A stretch of 16,631 nucleotides of DNA, taken from the NCBI GenBank assembly GCA_002385735.1, contig DGEB01000065.1, positions 1-16,631 of the forward strand. Direction: 5' to 3'. This document shows, in pieces, positions 1 to 7,952 of this stretch. Position numbers and translations under genes: made by a program. Every line of letters starts with the position of its first letter. The first letter of the stretch is position 1. This stretch comes from Peptococcaceae bacterium UBA3937 (lineage in GTDB: Bacteria > Bacillota > Peptococcia > DRI-13 > DTU073). The notes under the pieces were generated by a model that worked only from the letters and a program-made list of their open reading frames with translations, searched no databases and was not told the DNA's origin.

Positions 1-105
1 CTTCTTGCTTATTTTAGATAAAAGAAAAAAATTCAGTATGCTTTAATATCCAAAATAATTGTTCCGGACAAGGATACAATTGGTGAATTCAAAAGATTAA
101 TTAAA

Positions 106-615
106 ATGTTTTTAAAACAAGACAAACAAGAGTCAGGTAATGCACGGGGAAAGGTTTTTGAATACATTGTGTATAAAATTGGGCCAATTAGGCCATCGGC
201 CTTTATTTCACAAGAAATAATAGTAAAAAAAAGACAATGTTACATTGAAACGAAGAAAGGAAGAAGAGTTGGAGGAGAAAAAAATTTTGATTTAGGATTT
301 CATTCTAACTGTATCGTTAATGTAGTTAATAAAAAGACTATAATGGAATTACTAGAGAATAAGGTTAATTTAAGTAACGAACTGTTTACTTGTGATTATC
401 AGCTAGCAGATAAAGCTAGGGAAAAACTTAAATACATGAGAACTGTCAAAAACGCATTGATGTGTTGTAAAGCGGTCAGGGTTGCTTTGGTTACTCTTTT
501 ATCAGATGTAAGTGATTATAAGGAAATACTAGATAAAGAAGGATTTGGGTGCATCGAAATTTATACTATTAACGAAATAGAAAAATTACTGAATTGTGAG
601 GGTAAAACAGCTTAG
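106..615 (+). CDS. Unrecognised AT-rich protein, probably the 3' part of a longer, frame-disrupted gene
   Basis: I do not recognise this 169-residue product. It is basic and lysine-rich, with an early RGKVFEYIV segment, then an IETKKG/NFDLGF region, and a TCDYQLADKAR segment that loosely recalls the T-x-D-x-x-L-x-x-x-A element of PIN nucleases. Neither that nor a PD-(D/E)XK nuclease reading is supported well enough to name it. The ATG at 106 has no Shine-Dalgarno site. The frame stays open upstream to base 22 with protein-like codons but no start codon. A one-base insertion in the A7 run at 25-31 would join it to an open frame entering from the left edge (codons from base 2). The true gene therefore probably starts outside the window. 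Base composition is far more AT-rich than everything after about 830, suggesting a separate, possibly transferred origin. Confidence 0.5.
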   Translation: MFLKQDKQESGNARGKVFEYIVYKIGPIRPSAFISQEIIVKKRQCYIETKKGRRVGGEKNFDLGFHSNCIVNVVNKKTIMELLENKVNLSNELFTCDYQLADKAREKLKYMRTVKNALMCCKAVRVALVTLLSDVSDYKEILDKEGFGCIEIYTINEIEKLLNCEGKTA

Positions 616-698
616 TCGTCAATGTTCATTTTATTTTCGGGCAAAATCAAATATAATATTTAATTATTAAGGTGCTTTCAACATCCTGAACAAATCAC

Positions 699-731
699 CC
701 TTGTTAGGAAAGGTCCCTTTTACTGACAAGG
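699..731. repeat. Imperfect palindrome upstream of the first flavoprotein gene
   Basis: Arms CCTTGTTAG (699-707) and CTGACAAGG (723-731) pair over 9 bp with one G-T. The interval holds a second small inverted repeat, AAAG (709-712) with CTTT (717-720). No T-tract follows on either strand, so it is a poor intrinsic terminator. It ends 8 bases before a -35-like element, so an operator is possible. A regulatory RNA hairpin is the alternative if transcription starts further upstream. Confidence 0.45.
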
Positions 732-739
732 ATATGGAG

Positions 740-768
740 TTGACAAGTGCCTTTATTTTAGGTATTAG
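740..768 (+). promoter_or_regulatory. Sigma-A-like promoter for the first flavoprotein gene
   Basis: A perfect -35 TTGACA (740-745) is followed after 17 bases by TATTAG (763-768), which matches the -10 consensus at 4 of 6 positions. A start near 775 would give a leader of roughly 55-60 bases before the GTG at 832. The -10 is only moderate. An overlapping 31-codon reading frame (734-829) is an alternative explanation for part of this sequence. Confidence 0.5.
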
Positions 769-831
769 TAGTACATGTGTTGGTTTTGGCGTCCCGATTA
801 CGCAAAAAAGGGGTAAAGGTGTGAGTTAAAA

Positions 832-2808
832 GTGCGTAAAGGAAAGGTGTTATCGAAAATTAAATATGGCGCCGCGCCGCTGGCGCTGCTGATGGCTTTT
901 ATTTTTCTTTTTATCGCCGTAGGCGGTATGGAGTTAGGCCAGGTTATGGCAAGTGCTATGGCTTCGAACATTGATGGGGAAGCGGCGGTGGAGCCCGCCT
1001 CCGATACCTATGACCTAATTGTGGTGGGGGGCGAGCCGGAAGGGATTGCCGCCGCGGTGTCGGCGGCCCGTAACGGGCTTCGCACCCTGTTGGTCGAGGA
1101 AGGCGCGGCGCTGGGCGGCTTGATGACCCTGGGCGGTCTGAACTTTCTTGATATGAGCTACGGACCGGACAAGGAACTGCTGACCCAGGGAATTTTTGCC
1201 GAGTTTTATGAGGAGATGGATAATGCCTTTGATCTGGAAGAAGCAAAAGCCTATTTTCTCCAACTGGTAGAGCAGGAAGAAAATTTGGATTTACGCTTGA
1301 ATACTTCTTTTGTGGCGCCGGTTTTAGAGGGCAAGACCATTAAAGGCATCGAAGTAAAGGAAAAGGGGCAGGACCAGGCCAAGAGTAAAGTATATTATGG
1401 AGCCCGCCTGATTGATGCTACGGTGGATGCCGATGTAGCGGCCGCCGCCGGTGTCCCCTATACGGTAGGGGCCGAGGACTACGGTCGGCCGGAGGAACTT
1501 ATGGCGGTCACCCTGGTTTTCCGGGTGAAAGGAGTTAACTGGCCCTACGTCTTTATTTATAACAACTTGATGCGGTTGCTCAGCTTGCTGAAGGAGGGCT
1601 GGGGCGATCCCTTCGCCGGGGCTAATTGGAAGGTCGCCTGGGGTTATGGGCAACAGGCGTTGGAATACCAAGCTCATGATCCCAAGGTGCGATTCCGGGG
1701 ACCAAATTTAGCCCGGCAAAAGGACGGCACCGTTTTAGTGAACGCCCTCTTGCTTTTTGGGGTCAACGGGGTGGATCCGGTTTCACGGGTCCAGGGGATT
1801 GCCCGGGGCCAAGCGGAACTGCCCTACATTATCGAATTTATGCGGGAAAGATTCCCCGGCTTTGCCCGGGTCGAACTGGTGGATACGGCTGAAAGGCTGT
1901 ATGTCCGGGAAACACGGCATATCCAGGGCGAATATCGTTTGACGATTACGGACGTTCTGGAAAACCGGGACCACTGGGATCGGATTGCCCATGGCAGTTA
2001 CCCGGTTGATATCCAGCCTACTGCGCCGGACAACCTGGGGAACGTTATCGGCAAACCGCTGATTTACAGTATCCCTTTCCGGTGTTTGGTACCTTTGGAA
2101 ATCGATCATTTACTGGTGGTAGGGCGCAGCGCCTCCTATGATTCCCTGCCCCACGGCAGCGCCCGGGTCATTCCGGTGGGCATGGCCACCGGGGAGGCGG
2201 CCGGAGTAGCGGCGGCTTATTCGATCGAAAAGGGCTTGGGCTTTCGGGAGCTCAGCCGCAGCGAAGAAGCGATTGGGGCGATTCAGGAGAGGCTCTTGAA
2301 GCAGGGAGCGCATTTGAAAGTATATACGCCGCCGCGCCTGGCGGTGATGGACCATTGGGCCTATCCGGCCATGTCCGCCATGCGGGAACTGGGTCTGGCG
2401 GCCGGCGGCTACGGTAATGATTACCGGTTGGACCAGCCGATTCAGTATTGGGATGCCCAGTATGTCTTTACGCAGACGCTGGCCAGGATAACGGCGCTAG
2501 TCGAGCGGGGATTTGCCAGGGCTGAAAACATTGATGAAATCGAGTCCGGAAAAGCCCCGGTGGAAATTGTCTTTGCCGAAGGGTTAAATAAAGGAGATTT
2601 GCTGCTGATGGCCGCAAGGCTGTTGGATAAAAACAAGCGGGAGTGGGAAAGCGCCGATGCAGCTTTAAGCTATCTGGTGGAACAAAAGTATTTGCGTCCC
2701 GCAGAAGCGGAGCATTTTGCCGATCTGGCCGGCTCGCCCACTTTCGGGGAGTTGTATGCGGCAGCCGCTGCGTTGCAGAAAGGGCTGTATACAAGGGAGA
2801 CAAAGTAA
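832..2808 (+). CDS. Membrane-anchored FAD-dependent oxidoreductase with SLH-like C-terminus (first paralog)
   Basis: This 658-residue protein belongs to the FAD_oxidored (PF12831-like) group. A lysine/arginine-rich N-terminus precedes a hydrophobic helix at about 13-31, so N-in/C-out topology is expected and the flavin domain should lie outside. The dinucleotide-binding strand-loop is DLIVVGGEPEG (61-71), followed by the AARNGLRTLLVEE segment. RETRHIQGEYRL lies near 360, and the C-terminal FAD motif LLVVGRSASYDSLPHGSARV starts near 426. Residues about 505-553 (DHWAYPAMSAMRELGLAAGG and on) look like a degenerate SLH repeat, with a weaker second one near 611-650. The start is GTG at 832, with AAGGTG 10 bases upstream. 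The substrate is unknown; family members act on varied small molecules, and no redox partner is encoded here. The next gene is a close paralog. Confidence 0.8.
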   Translation: MRKGKVLSKIKYGAAPLALLMAFIFLFIAVGGMELGQVMASAMASNIDGEAAVEPASDTYDLIVVGGEPEGIAAAVSAARNGLRTLLVEEGAALGGLMTLGGLNFLDMSYGPDKELLTQGIFAEFYEEMDNAFDLEEAKAYFLQLVEQEENLDLRLNTSFVAPVLEGKTIKGIEVKEKGQDQAKSKVYYGARLIDATVDADVAAAAGVPYTVGAEDYGRPEELMAVTLVFRVKGVNWPYVFIYNNLMRLLSLLKEGWGDPFAGANWKVAWGYGQQALEYQAHDPKVRFRGPNLARQKDGTVLVNALLLFGVNGVDPVSRVQGIARGQAELPYIIEFMRERFPGFARVELVDTAERLYVRETRHIQGEYRLTITDVLENRDHWDRIAHGSYPVDIQPTAPDNLGNVIGKPLIYSIPFRCLVPLEIDHLLVVGRSASYDSLPHGSARVIPVGMATGEAAGVAAAYSIEKGLGFRELSRSEEAIGAIQERLLKQGAHLKVYTPPRLAVMDHWAYPAMSAMRELGLAAGGYGNDYRLDQPIQYWDAQYVFTQTLARITALVERGFARAENIDEIESGKAPVEIVFAEGLNKGDLLLMAARLLDKNKREWESADAALSYLVEQKYLRPAEAEHFADLAGSPTFGELYAAAAALQKGLYTRETK

Positions 2809-3010
2809 ATTTCTAACCTGACTGGGCAGAATCAACCAGGCATGATTTGAGGGCGGGCTGAATTGCAAATTAAGGAAAAAGGTGAATCCCATTTCATGAA
2901 GAATTATTAAAGGATAAACGAAATTCTTTTTACAAAAAAAGGGAAGCCCATGAAAATCCCAGGATGAAAGAGAACGTAGAGGATAGATTGGGAACCAGGA
3001 GGATCTTTTT

Positions 3011-3016
3011 AGGAGG
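3011..3016 (+). promoter_or_regulatory. Strong Shine-Dalgarno site fixing a TTG start
   Basis: AGGAGG is a full anti-16S match placed 8 bases before the TTG at 3025. It decides the start of the second flavoprotein gene, because no ATG or GTG in this frame has comparable placement. Confidence 0.75.
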
Positions 3017-3024
3017 TAACAGGA

Positions 3025-4872
3025 TTGGAATTAGAGCAAAAAAAACTGCCTAAATGGCTTGTGTTCGGTGCCCTGATTGTTTGTTTCGGGTTTTTGGTGG
3101 GTTTTGGCGGTTGTTACTGGTTGAACAAACCGGCGCCGGGTCCGCTCTTAAACGGCCGGCCAGGTTATGATGTGATTGTGGTGGGCGGGGAGCCGGAAGG
3201 GGTTGCGGCGGCTTTGTCCGCGGCCCGAAACGGGTTAAAAACCCTGCTGATTGAGGATGACCACGCCTTAGGCGGGCTGATGACCTTAGGTGAGTTGAAT
3301 TTCCTCGATATGAACCATGGGCCGAAGGGCGAGCTCTTGACCCGGGGCATTTTTGAGGAATTTTACAAGGACCTGGGCAATGCCTTTGATGTGGAGGAAG
3401 CGAAACAATATTTTCTTAATAAAGTGAAGAAGGAAAAAAATATTACTCTTCTGTTGAACACGTCAGTCGTCGCTCCCCTCATGGACGGGAACACTATTCA
3501 AGGAGTGGTGGTGGAAGACCAAAAGACGCCCGGAACGAAAGAATATTACGGTTTGCGGGTGATTGACGCCACGGTGGACGCCGATGTGGCGGCCGCCGCG
3601 GGCGTGCCTTACACCATCGGCGGGGAGGATTACGGCGAAAAAGGCCTGTTGATGGGGGTTACCCTGGTCTTTGAGGTGTCCGGAGTAGACTGGCAGCGCG
3701 TGATCCAGTATTTAAAACGGGAAGATAATGACCCGCAAACGGGGGCCGACCAGGTGGCCGCCTGGGGATACGGCAAGGAAGCCATGGACTATCAGCCCCA
3801 GGATCCTTTGATGCGTTTTCGCGGTCCTAATCTGGCGCGGCAGAAAAACGGGAACGTCTTAATTAACGCCTTGCTCATTTTCGGCGTTGACGGTCTGGAC
3901 CCCGCGTCGAAAGCGGAGGGTATCGCCAGGGGGCAGAAGGAAATCCCCCATATTGTGGAGTTTATGCGGGAGAAGTTCCCGGGCTTTGCCAACGCCCGCT
4001 TTGTAAGGACGGCAGAACAGCTTTATGTGCGGGAAACCCGGCATATTCAGGGTGAATACCGCTTGACGATTACTGATGTCTTGGAAAATCGGGATCATTG
4101 GGATAAAATTGGTTTTGGCAGTTATCCGGTGGACGTGCAGCCCACCAGCCCCGAAAATGCCGGTAACGTCATCGGCAAGCCGGACCTCTATGCCATTCCG
4201 TTCCGGTGTCTGGTTCCGCTTAAGGTGGAAAATTTGCTGGTGGTAGGGCGGAGCGCCTCCTATGATTCTTTGCCCCACGGCAGCGCCCGGGTCATTCCGG
4301 TAGGAATGGTCACGGGGGAAGCGGCCGGGGTGGCTTGTGCTTATTCGGTGCGGGAGGATGTGCCTTTCCGGGAAATGACGAAATCAGAAGAGGCTATTGC
4401 CTGGGTCCAGAAGCGCTTAAAGAAGCAGGGCGCCTATCTGGTCGATTATACTCCGCCTCGTCCGGCGGTGATGGACCACTGGGCCTATCCCGGGGTGCGG
4501 ACGATGCGGGAACTTGGCCTGATTGAAGGCGGTTATGCCAACGATTACGGCCTGGAAAGAAAGATTAACAAATGGAATCTGGAAAACAAGTTTAATAAGG
4601 TGTTACGGGTCGCCCACGAAAGAAATCCGCAAGTTGAGTTGCGGCGGGTGGTCGTGCCCGAAGGAATCACGCGGGAGAAAATGATTTGCGTGGTCGTGGA
4701 AGGGCTGACCGGAAAGCATTTGTCTTTTCCGGAGGCGCAGGAACTGTTAAGGGAAAAGGGAATTCTGACGGAGCAGTTGGAAGCCGAGATGAAAGACGGG
4801 GAGGGCACACCGACTTTTGCCGAAATGCTGGTGCTTTTGGCCAATACCTATGAGTATTTGCTGGAGAAATAA
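3025..4872 (+). CDS. Membrane-anchored FAD-dependent oxidoreductase with SLH-like C-terminus (second paralog)
   Basis: This 615-residue protein is a close paralog of the preceding gene product and aligns with it end to end apart from the N-terminal anchor and a short internal length difference near residue 225. The N-terminus (KKLPK, then a hydrophobic stretch at 11-30 ending FGGC) predicts an N-in/C-out anchor. C30 sits in a poor lipobox-like context, so a lipoprotein is possible but unproven. The FAD loop is DVIVVGGEPEG (49-59). RETRHIQGEYRL and the LLVVGRSASYDSLPHGSARV motif are identical in both paralogs. The C-terminal DHWAYPGVRTMRELGLIEGG (from 484) is SLH-like, and TPTFAEMLVLLA near the end resembles a second degenerate repeat. 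It is followed within about 40 bases by the DUF5693-like gene, so the two are probably co-transcribed. The substrate is unknown. Confidence 0.8.
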   Translation: MELEQKKLPKWLVFGALIVCFGFLVGFGGCYWLNKPAPGPLLNGRPGYDVIVVGGEPEGVAAALSAARNGLKTLLIEDDHALGGLMTLGELNFLDMNHGPKGELLTRGIFEEFYKDLGNAFDVEEAKQYFLNKVKKEKNITLLLNTSVVAPLMDGNTIQGVVVEDQKTPGTKEYYGLRVIDATVDADVAAAAGVPYTIGGEDYGEKGLLMGVTLVFEVSGVDWQRVIQYLKREDNDPQTGADQVAAWGYGKEAMDYQPQDPLMRFRGPNLARQKNGNVLINALLIFGVDGLDPASKAEGIARGQKEIPHIVEFMREKFPGFANARFVRTAEQLYVRETRHIQGEYRLTITDVLENRDHWDKIGFGSYPVDVQPTSPENAGNVIGKPDLYAIPFRCLVPLKVENLLVVGRSASYDSLPHGSARVIPVGMVTGEAAGVACAYSVREDVPFREMTKSEEAIAWVQKRLKKQGAYLVDYTPPRPAVMDHWAYPGVRTMRELGLIEGGYANDYGLERKINKWNLENKFNKVLRVAHERNPQVELRRVVVPEGITREKMICVVVEGLTGKHLSFPEAQELLREKGILTEQLEAEMKDGEGTPTFAEMLVLLANTYEYLLEK

Positions 4873-4909
4873 AGATGCTTGAGGCATTGACAGGGTGGAG
4901 GGGGTATTA

Positions 4910-6841
4910 TTGTTTCAGGATAAATATCTCAAAGCGGTAGCTGTTTTCATGATTATCCTTGGCGTGGTTACCGCTTCGTTTTTCAATTATCACCGGATTA
5001 AAGGGGAACAGGCCTATACGGCAGTGGAAATCTTAGTGGATTATGATGAGTTGCAGACCTTAGCCACCGCCCATCATCTGCCGCTGGGTGAGGTGGCGGC
5101 TAAATTCCGGGAAGCGGGGGCCACCGGGGTGGTGGTAAGGGAAAGAACGGTACAGGATTTAAAGGAAAGCGGCGAGTTGGTTTTGCTTAAGGGTAATGAA
5201 CTGGCCCTGCAGCAAAGCAATAATTCCCAGTTTCTAGCCGGCATTGTCCCGGTAAGGGAGTATGCTTATTTGCTCTTCCCCTTGGGAGACGGCTTTAAAC
5301 CCACCAGGCTCGGAAGCGAAGTGCTGCGGCATTTACAAGCGAAAAAAACCGGCGTTACCTCAATCCTTGCCGGCAACTGGCAGGTGATCACCGTTCCCGG
5401 TTTAAGCCTGCGGGAACAGGAAAAACTCGGCCTTGGCTTTCCTCATCAGAAACTGGAGGATATTAAAGAGGCCGGGCTTGCCATAGTGCCGCGGATGCGA
5501 AGCTTTGGACCCACCGGTGAGGAGCACCTGGCGGTTCTGACCGCCTCCTTGCGTGAACTGCCGGGGTTATCTTTGCTTACCTTTAATGACGAGGCTTTAT
5601 CGGGCAGTCCGGTGTTTTTGGCCGAACACTTCAAGGAATTACAGGTTCCTGTGGGCACCTTCGAATTCTATAACCAGTACGGGCTGAACCAACTGGGGAT
5701 CTTCCTGGACAAGAACGTGGTGCGGGTTCATTGCATCAGCGAAGAAGAACTCCGGAATTTCAACGAACAAACGGCCCTGGAAAGATACAGCCTTGCTGTT
5801 TCCGAAAGAAATATCCGGGCATTATACGTGCGGCTTTTCGGCCTGGAGCAGCCGGAGCCTGCCCTAGAGAGGGGCATAAGCTTTATTGGCCAGGTTAAAC
5901 AGATGGTGGAAGGGGAAGGCTTAACGGTCGGGCCGGCTTCCCAGCTTCCTTCACTTCCTTATTCGCGCTTTTTAGTGCTCGCCGTTGGCTTGGGGGTCAT
6001 CGGGGGCGTATTGCTGCTTTTGCGCCGGGTGTTTTCCCCGGTTTGGACCGCCATCTTGGGCGGCCTTGCCCTTTTGGGTTGGGCCGGTCTCCTTTATGTC
6101 CAGCCGCTTTTGGCGCGGAAGGCCTTTGCGCTCCTTGCGGCCATTGTCTTTCCGCTTGTGGCGGTGATTAGTTTTGTGGATGAAGAAAAGAAAACGGTGC
6201 GGGAGACGGTGGCGGCTTTTCTTAAGATGTCCGGGGTAAGCCTGATCGGCGCTGTGCTGCTCACCGGGCTTTTGGCCGACAAGTCTTTCCTTTTGAAGCT
6301 GGCCCAGTTCAGCGGGGTAAAGTTAGCGCACCTTTTGCCGCTAATGCTGGTGCCGCTGTATTATTTCTGGAAGGAATACAAAGACAACCTTGTTGGGGCC
6401 GGCCACAAGCTGCTTATGGCGCCGGTCCTGATTTGGTACGCTGTGGCCGCCGGCTTTATTCTGGTAGTCCTGGTGGTTTATTTGCTGCGTACCGGCAATG
6501 ATGCGCCAGCGTTGGTTACTTCTTTGGAAACGACCCTGCGGGGGGCTTTGGACCAGTTGCTGGGCGTCCGGCCGCGGACCAAGGAGTTTTTAGTCGGGCA
6601 TCCGGCGATGCTGCTGCTTTTGTATTACGGCTTTAAGTGGCCGCGTGTGCCTTTGTTGTTTTTAGGGGTGATCGGGCAGATTTCCCTGGTGAATACGTAT
6701 GCCCATTTACATACGCCTCTGTTCGTGTCTTTGCTTCGTTCCTTCCACGGACTGTGGCTGGGTCTGGGCATCGGTTTGGTGGCCATTTTGGTAATGCGGT
6801 TCGTTAATCAATGGCTGGCGAGGAGGCTTCCTAATGGCTAA
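4910..6841 (+). CDS. DUF5693-like polytopic membrane protein
   Basis: The protein has an N-terminal helix (about residues 6-23), a large soluble region (about 30-345) predicted to be extracytoplasmic, and a C-terminal block of about eight hydrophobic segments (about 350-635). From memory, this architecture and a position directly before csaB match the DUF5693 family of Bacillota, whose biochemical role is unknown. I chose the TTG at 4910 because GGAGGGGG (4897-4904) lies 5 bases before it. A GTG at 4895 in the same frame would add five residues but would place its start inside the ribosome site. The gene begins shortly after the second flavoprotein and its 3' end overlaps csaB by 8 bases, implying translational coupling. 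A role in polymer pyruvylation or its donor supply is inferred from context only. Confidence 0.7.
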   Translation: MFQDKYLKAVAVFMIILGVVTASFFNYHRIKGEQAYTAVEILVDYDELQTLATAHHLPLGEVAAKFREAGATGVVVRERTVQDLKESGELVLLKGNELALQQSNNSQFLAGIVPVREYAYLLFPLGDGFKPTRLGSEVLRHLQAKKTGVTSILAGNWQVITVPGLSLREQEKLGLGFPHQKLEDIKEAGLAIVPRMRSFGPTGEEHLAVLTASLRELPGLSLLTFNDEALSGSPVFLAEHFKELQVPVGTFEFYNQYGLNQLGIFLDKNVVRVHCISEEELRNFNEQTALERYSLAVSERNIRALYVRLFGLEQPEPALERGISFIGQVKQMVEGEGLTVGPASQLPSLPYSRFLVLAVGLGVIGGVLLLLRRVFSPVWTAILGGLALLGWAGLLYVQPLLARKAFALLAAIVFPLVAVISFVDEEKKTVRETVAAFLKMSGVSLIGAVLLTGLLADKSFLLKLAQFSGVKLAHLLPLMLVPLYYFWKEYKDNLVGAGHKLLMAPVLIWYAVAAGFILVVLVVYLLRTGNDAPALVTSLETTLRGALDQLLGVRPRTKEFLVGHPAMLLLLYYGFKWPRVPLLFLGVIGQISLVNTYAHLHTPLFVSLLRSFHGLWLGLGIGLVAILVMRFVNQWLARRLPNG

Positions 6842-7952
6842 GATCGTCCTATCCGGTTATTATGGGTTTAATAATTTGGGGGATGAGGCAATCCTATATA
6901 CGATCGTCAGGACTTTAAAGGAGATTGACTCCACCTTGGAAATCGTTATTTTATCCGGTGATCCCGAGAAAACGCGCCGGGAATTTAATGAAGAAGGGAT
7001 TAACGCGGTAAACCGCTGGAGCATGCTTGAGACTTTTCGGGCCATCTCCCAATGTGATTTGTTTATTAGCGGGGGCGGCTCGCTCCTGCAGGACGTAAGC
7101 AGTTCCAACGGGATTCTCTACTATCTTGGTCTGCTTTGGCTGGTGCGCCTACTGGATAAGCCGGTGCTCATTTATGCCCAGGGGATCGGGCCGGTGGTAA
7201 AGCCGCGCAATAAACGGTTAGTCAGTTGGATTTTAAACGGGGTCAATAAAATTACGGTCCGGGACCATGATTCCAAGGAGGATTTAATCAAGCTGGGGAT
7301 CCAGCAGGAGATTACGGTGACCGCCGATCCGGTTTTTTGTCTGTATAAACATAAGGTGAAGGAGAAGGTGGCCGAGGAGATTTTCGCCCGTTACGGTATC
7401 TCAAAACAGGAAAGCGGCAAGCTTTTAGGAATCTCGATCCGTCCCTGGCATAAAAATGGATACCTGCCGCCGCTGGGGGAAGCTTTGCGCCAGATGGCGG
7501 AAGGGGGTTGGAAGCTGGTCTTTGTGCCGATGCAGTTTCCGGCGGATATTACCATCGCCCGGGAGTTGGCCCACCTTTTGCGTGATTACGATCCGGTGGT
7601 CTTAAAGGAAAAATTTTCGCCTCTGGAAGTATTTTCTTTGACCAGTCAGTTTGATATACTGCTGGGGATGCGCTTACACTCTTTGATTTTGGCCGCCGTA
7701 ACGGGAGTTCCGATGGTGGGTCTTTCCTATGACCCGAAAATCGACCGTTTCTTGCGGCAAATCGGGCAGGTAGCCCTTTTTTCCACCGAACACCTGGACG
7801 CGCAACGGTTGGTGGAAATGCTGATTTGGACCGATGAACACCGGACAGATATGTTGAAGGGGATCGAAGCGCGGACGCAGGTCTTGTATCAGAAGGCCTG
7901 GCAAACGGCACGGATTGCGATGAGTATGGTTGAGGGGAGTAGTGGCAAGTGA
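6834..7952 (+). CDS. csaB: Polysaccharide pyruvyl transferase CsaB
   Basis: CsaB transfers pyruvate from phosphoenolpyruvate to a sugar of the secondary cell wall polymer. The resulting ketal is the ligand of SLH domains, so the gene normally marks organisms with an SLH-anchored surface layer. The 372 residues show the family signature throughout: SGYYGFNNLGDEAIL at 7-21, SGGGSLLQD near 78-86, YAQGIGP near 114-120, and GMRLHSLILAAVTGVP near 278-293, which holds the conserved arginine and histidine. Length is normal for the family. The ATG lies inside the end of the DUF5693-like gene and the TGA shares its last base with the murJ ATG, so all three should be translated together. The enzyme is expected to be cytoplasmic. 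Confidence 0.93.
   Translation: MAKIVLSGYYGFNNLGDEAILYTIVRTLKEIDSTLEIVILSGDPEKTRREFNEEGINAVNRWSMLETFRAISQCDLFISGGGSLLQDVSSSNGILYYLGLLWLVRLLDKPVLIYAQGIGPVVKPRNKRLVSWILNGVNKITVRDHDSKEDLIKLGIQQEITVTADPVFCLYKHKVKEKVAEEIFARYGISKQESGKLLGISIRPWHKNGYLPPLGEALRQMAEGGWKLVFVPMQFPADITIARELAHLLRDYDPVVLKEKFSPLEVFSLTSQFDILLGMRLHSLILAAVTGVPMVGLSYDPKIDRFLRQIGQVALFSTEHLDAQRLVEMLIWTDEHRTDMLKGIEARTQVLYQKAWQTARIAMSMVEGSSGK

Noticed and set aside
106..615. Naming the left-edge protein as a PIN or PD-(D/E)XK nuclease
   Set aside because: Only short, scattered motif resemblances are visible, and the full set of acidic catalytic residues cannot be assigned.
699..731. The palindrome as an intrinsic terminator of the left-edge gene
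   Set aside because: No T-tract follows on either strand, and it lies about 85 bases after the stop codon, next to a promoter.
956..1263. Long open frames on the - strand opposite the flavoprotein gene
   Set aside because: They lie wholly inside a gene with clear FAD motifs, have Pro/Arg-rich products typical of antisense frames in GC-rich DNA, and lack ribosome sites.
2929..2957. Possible promoter TTTACA-17-GAAAAT before the second flavoprotein gene
   Set aside because: The -35 matches at 5 of 6 but the -10 only at 4 of 6, without its leading T. It is too weak to list, although the 216-base gap leaves room for a promoter.
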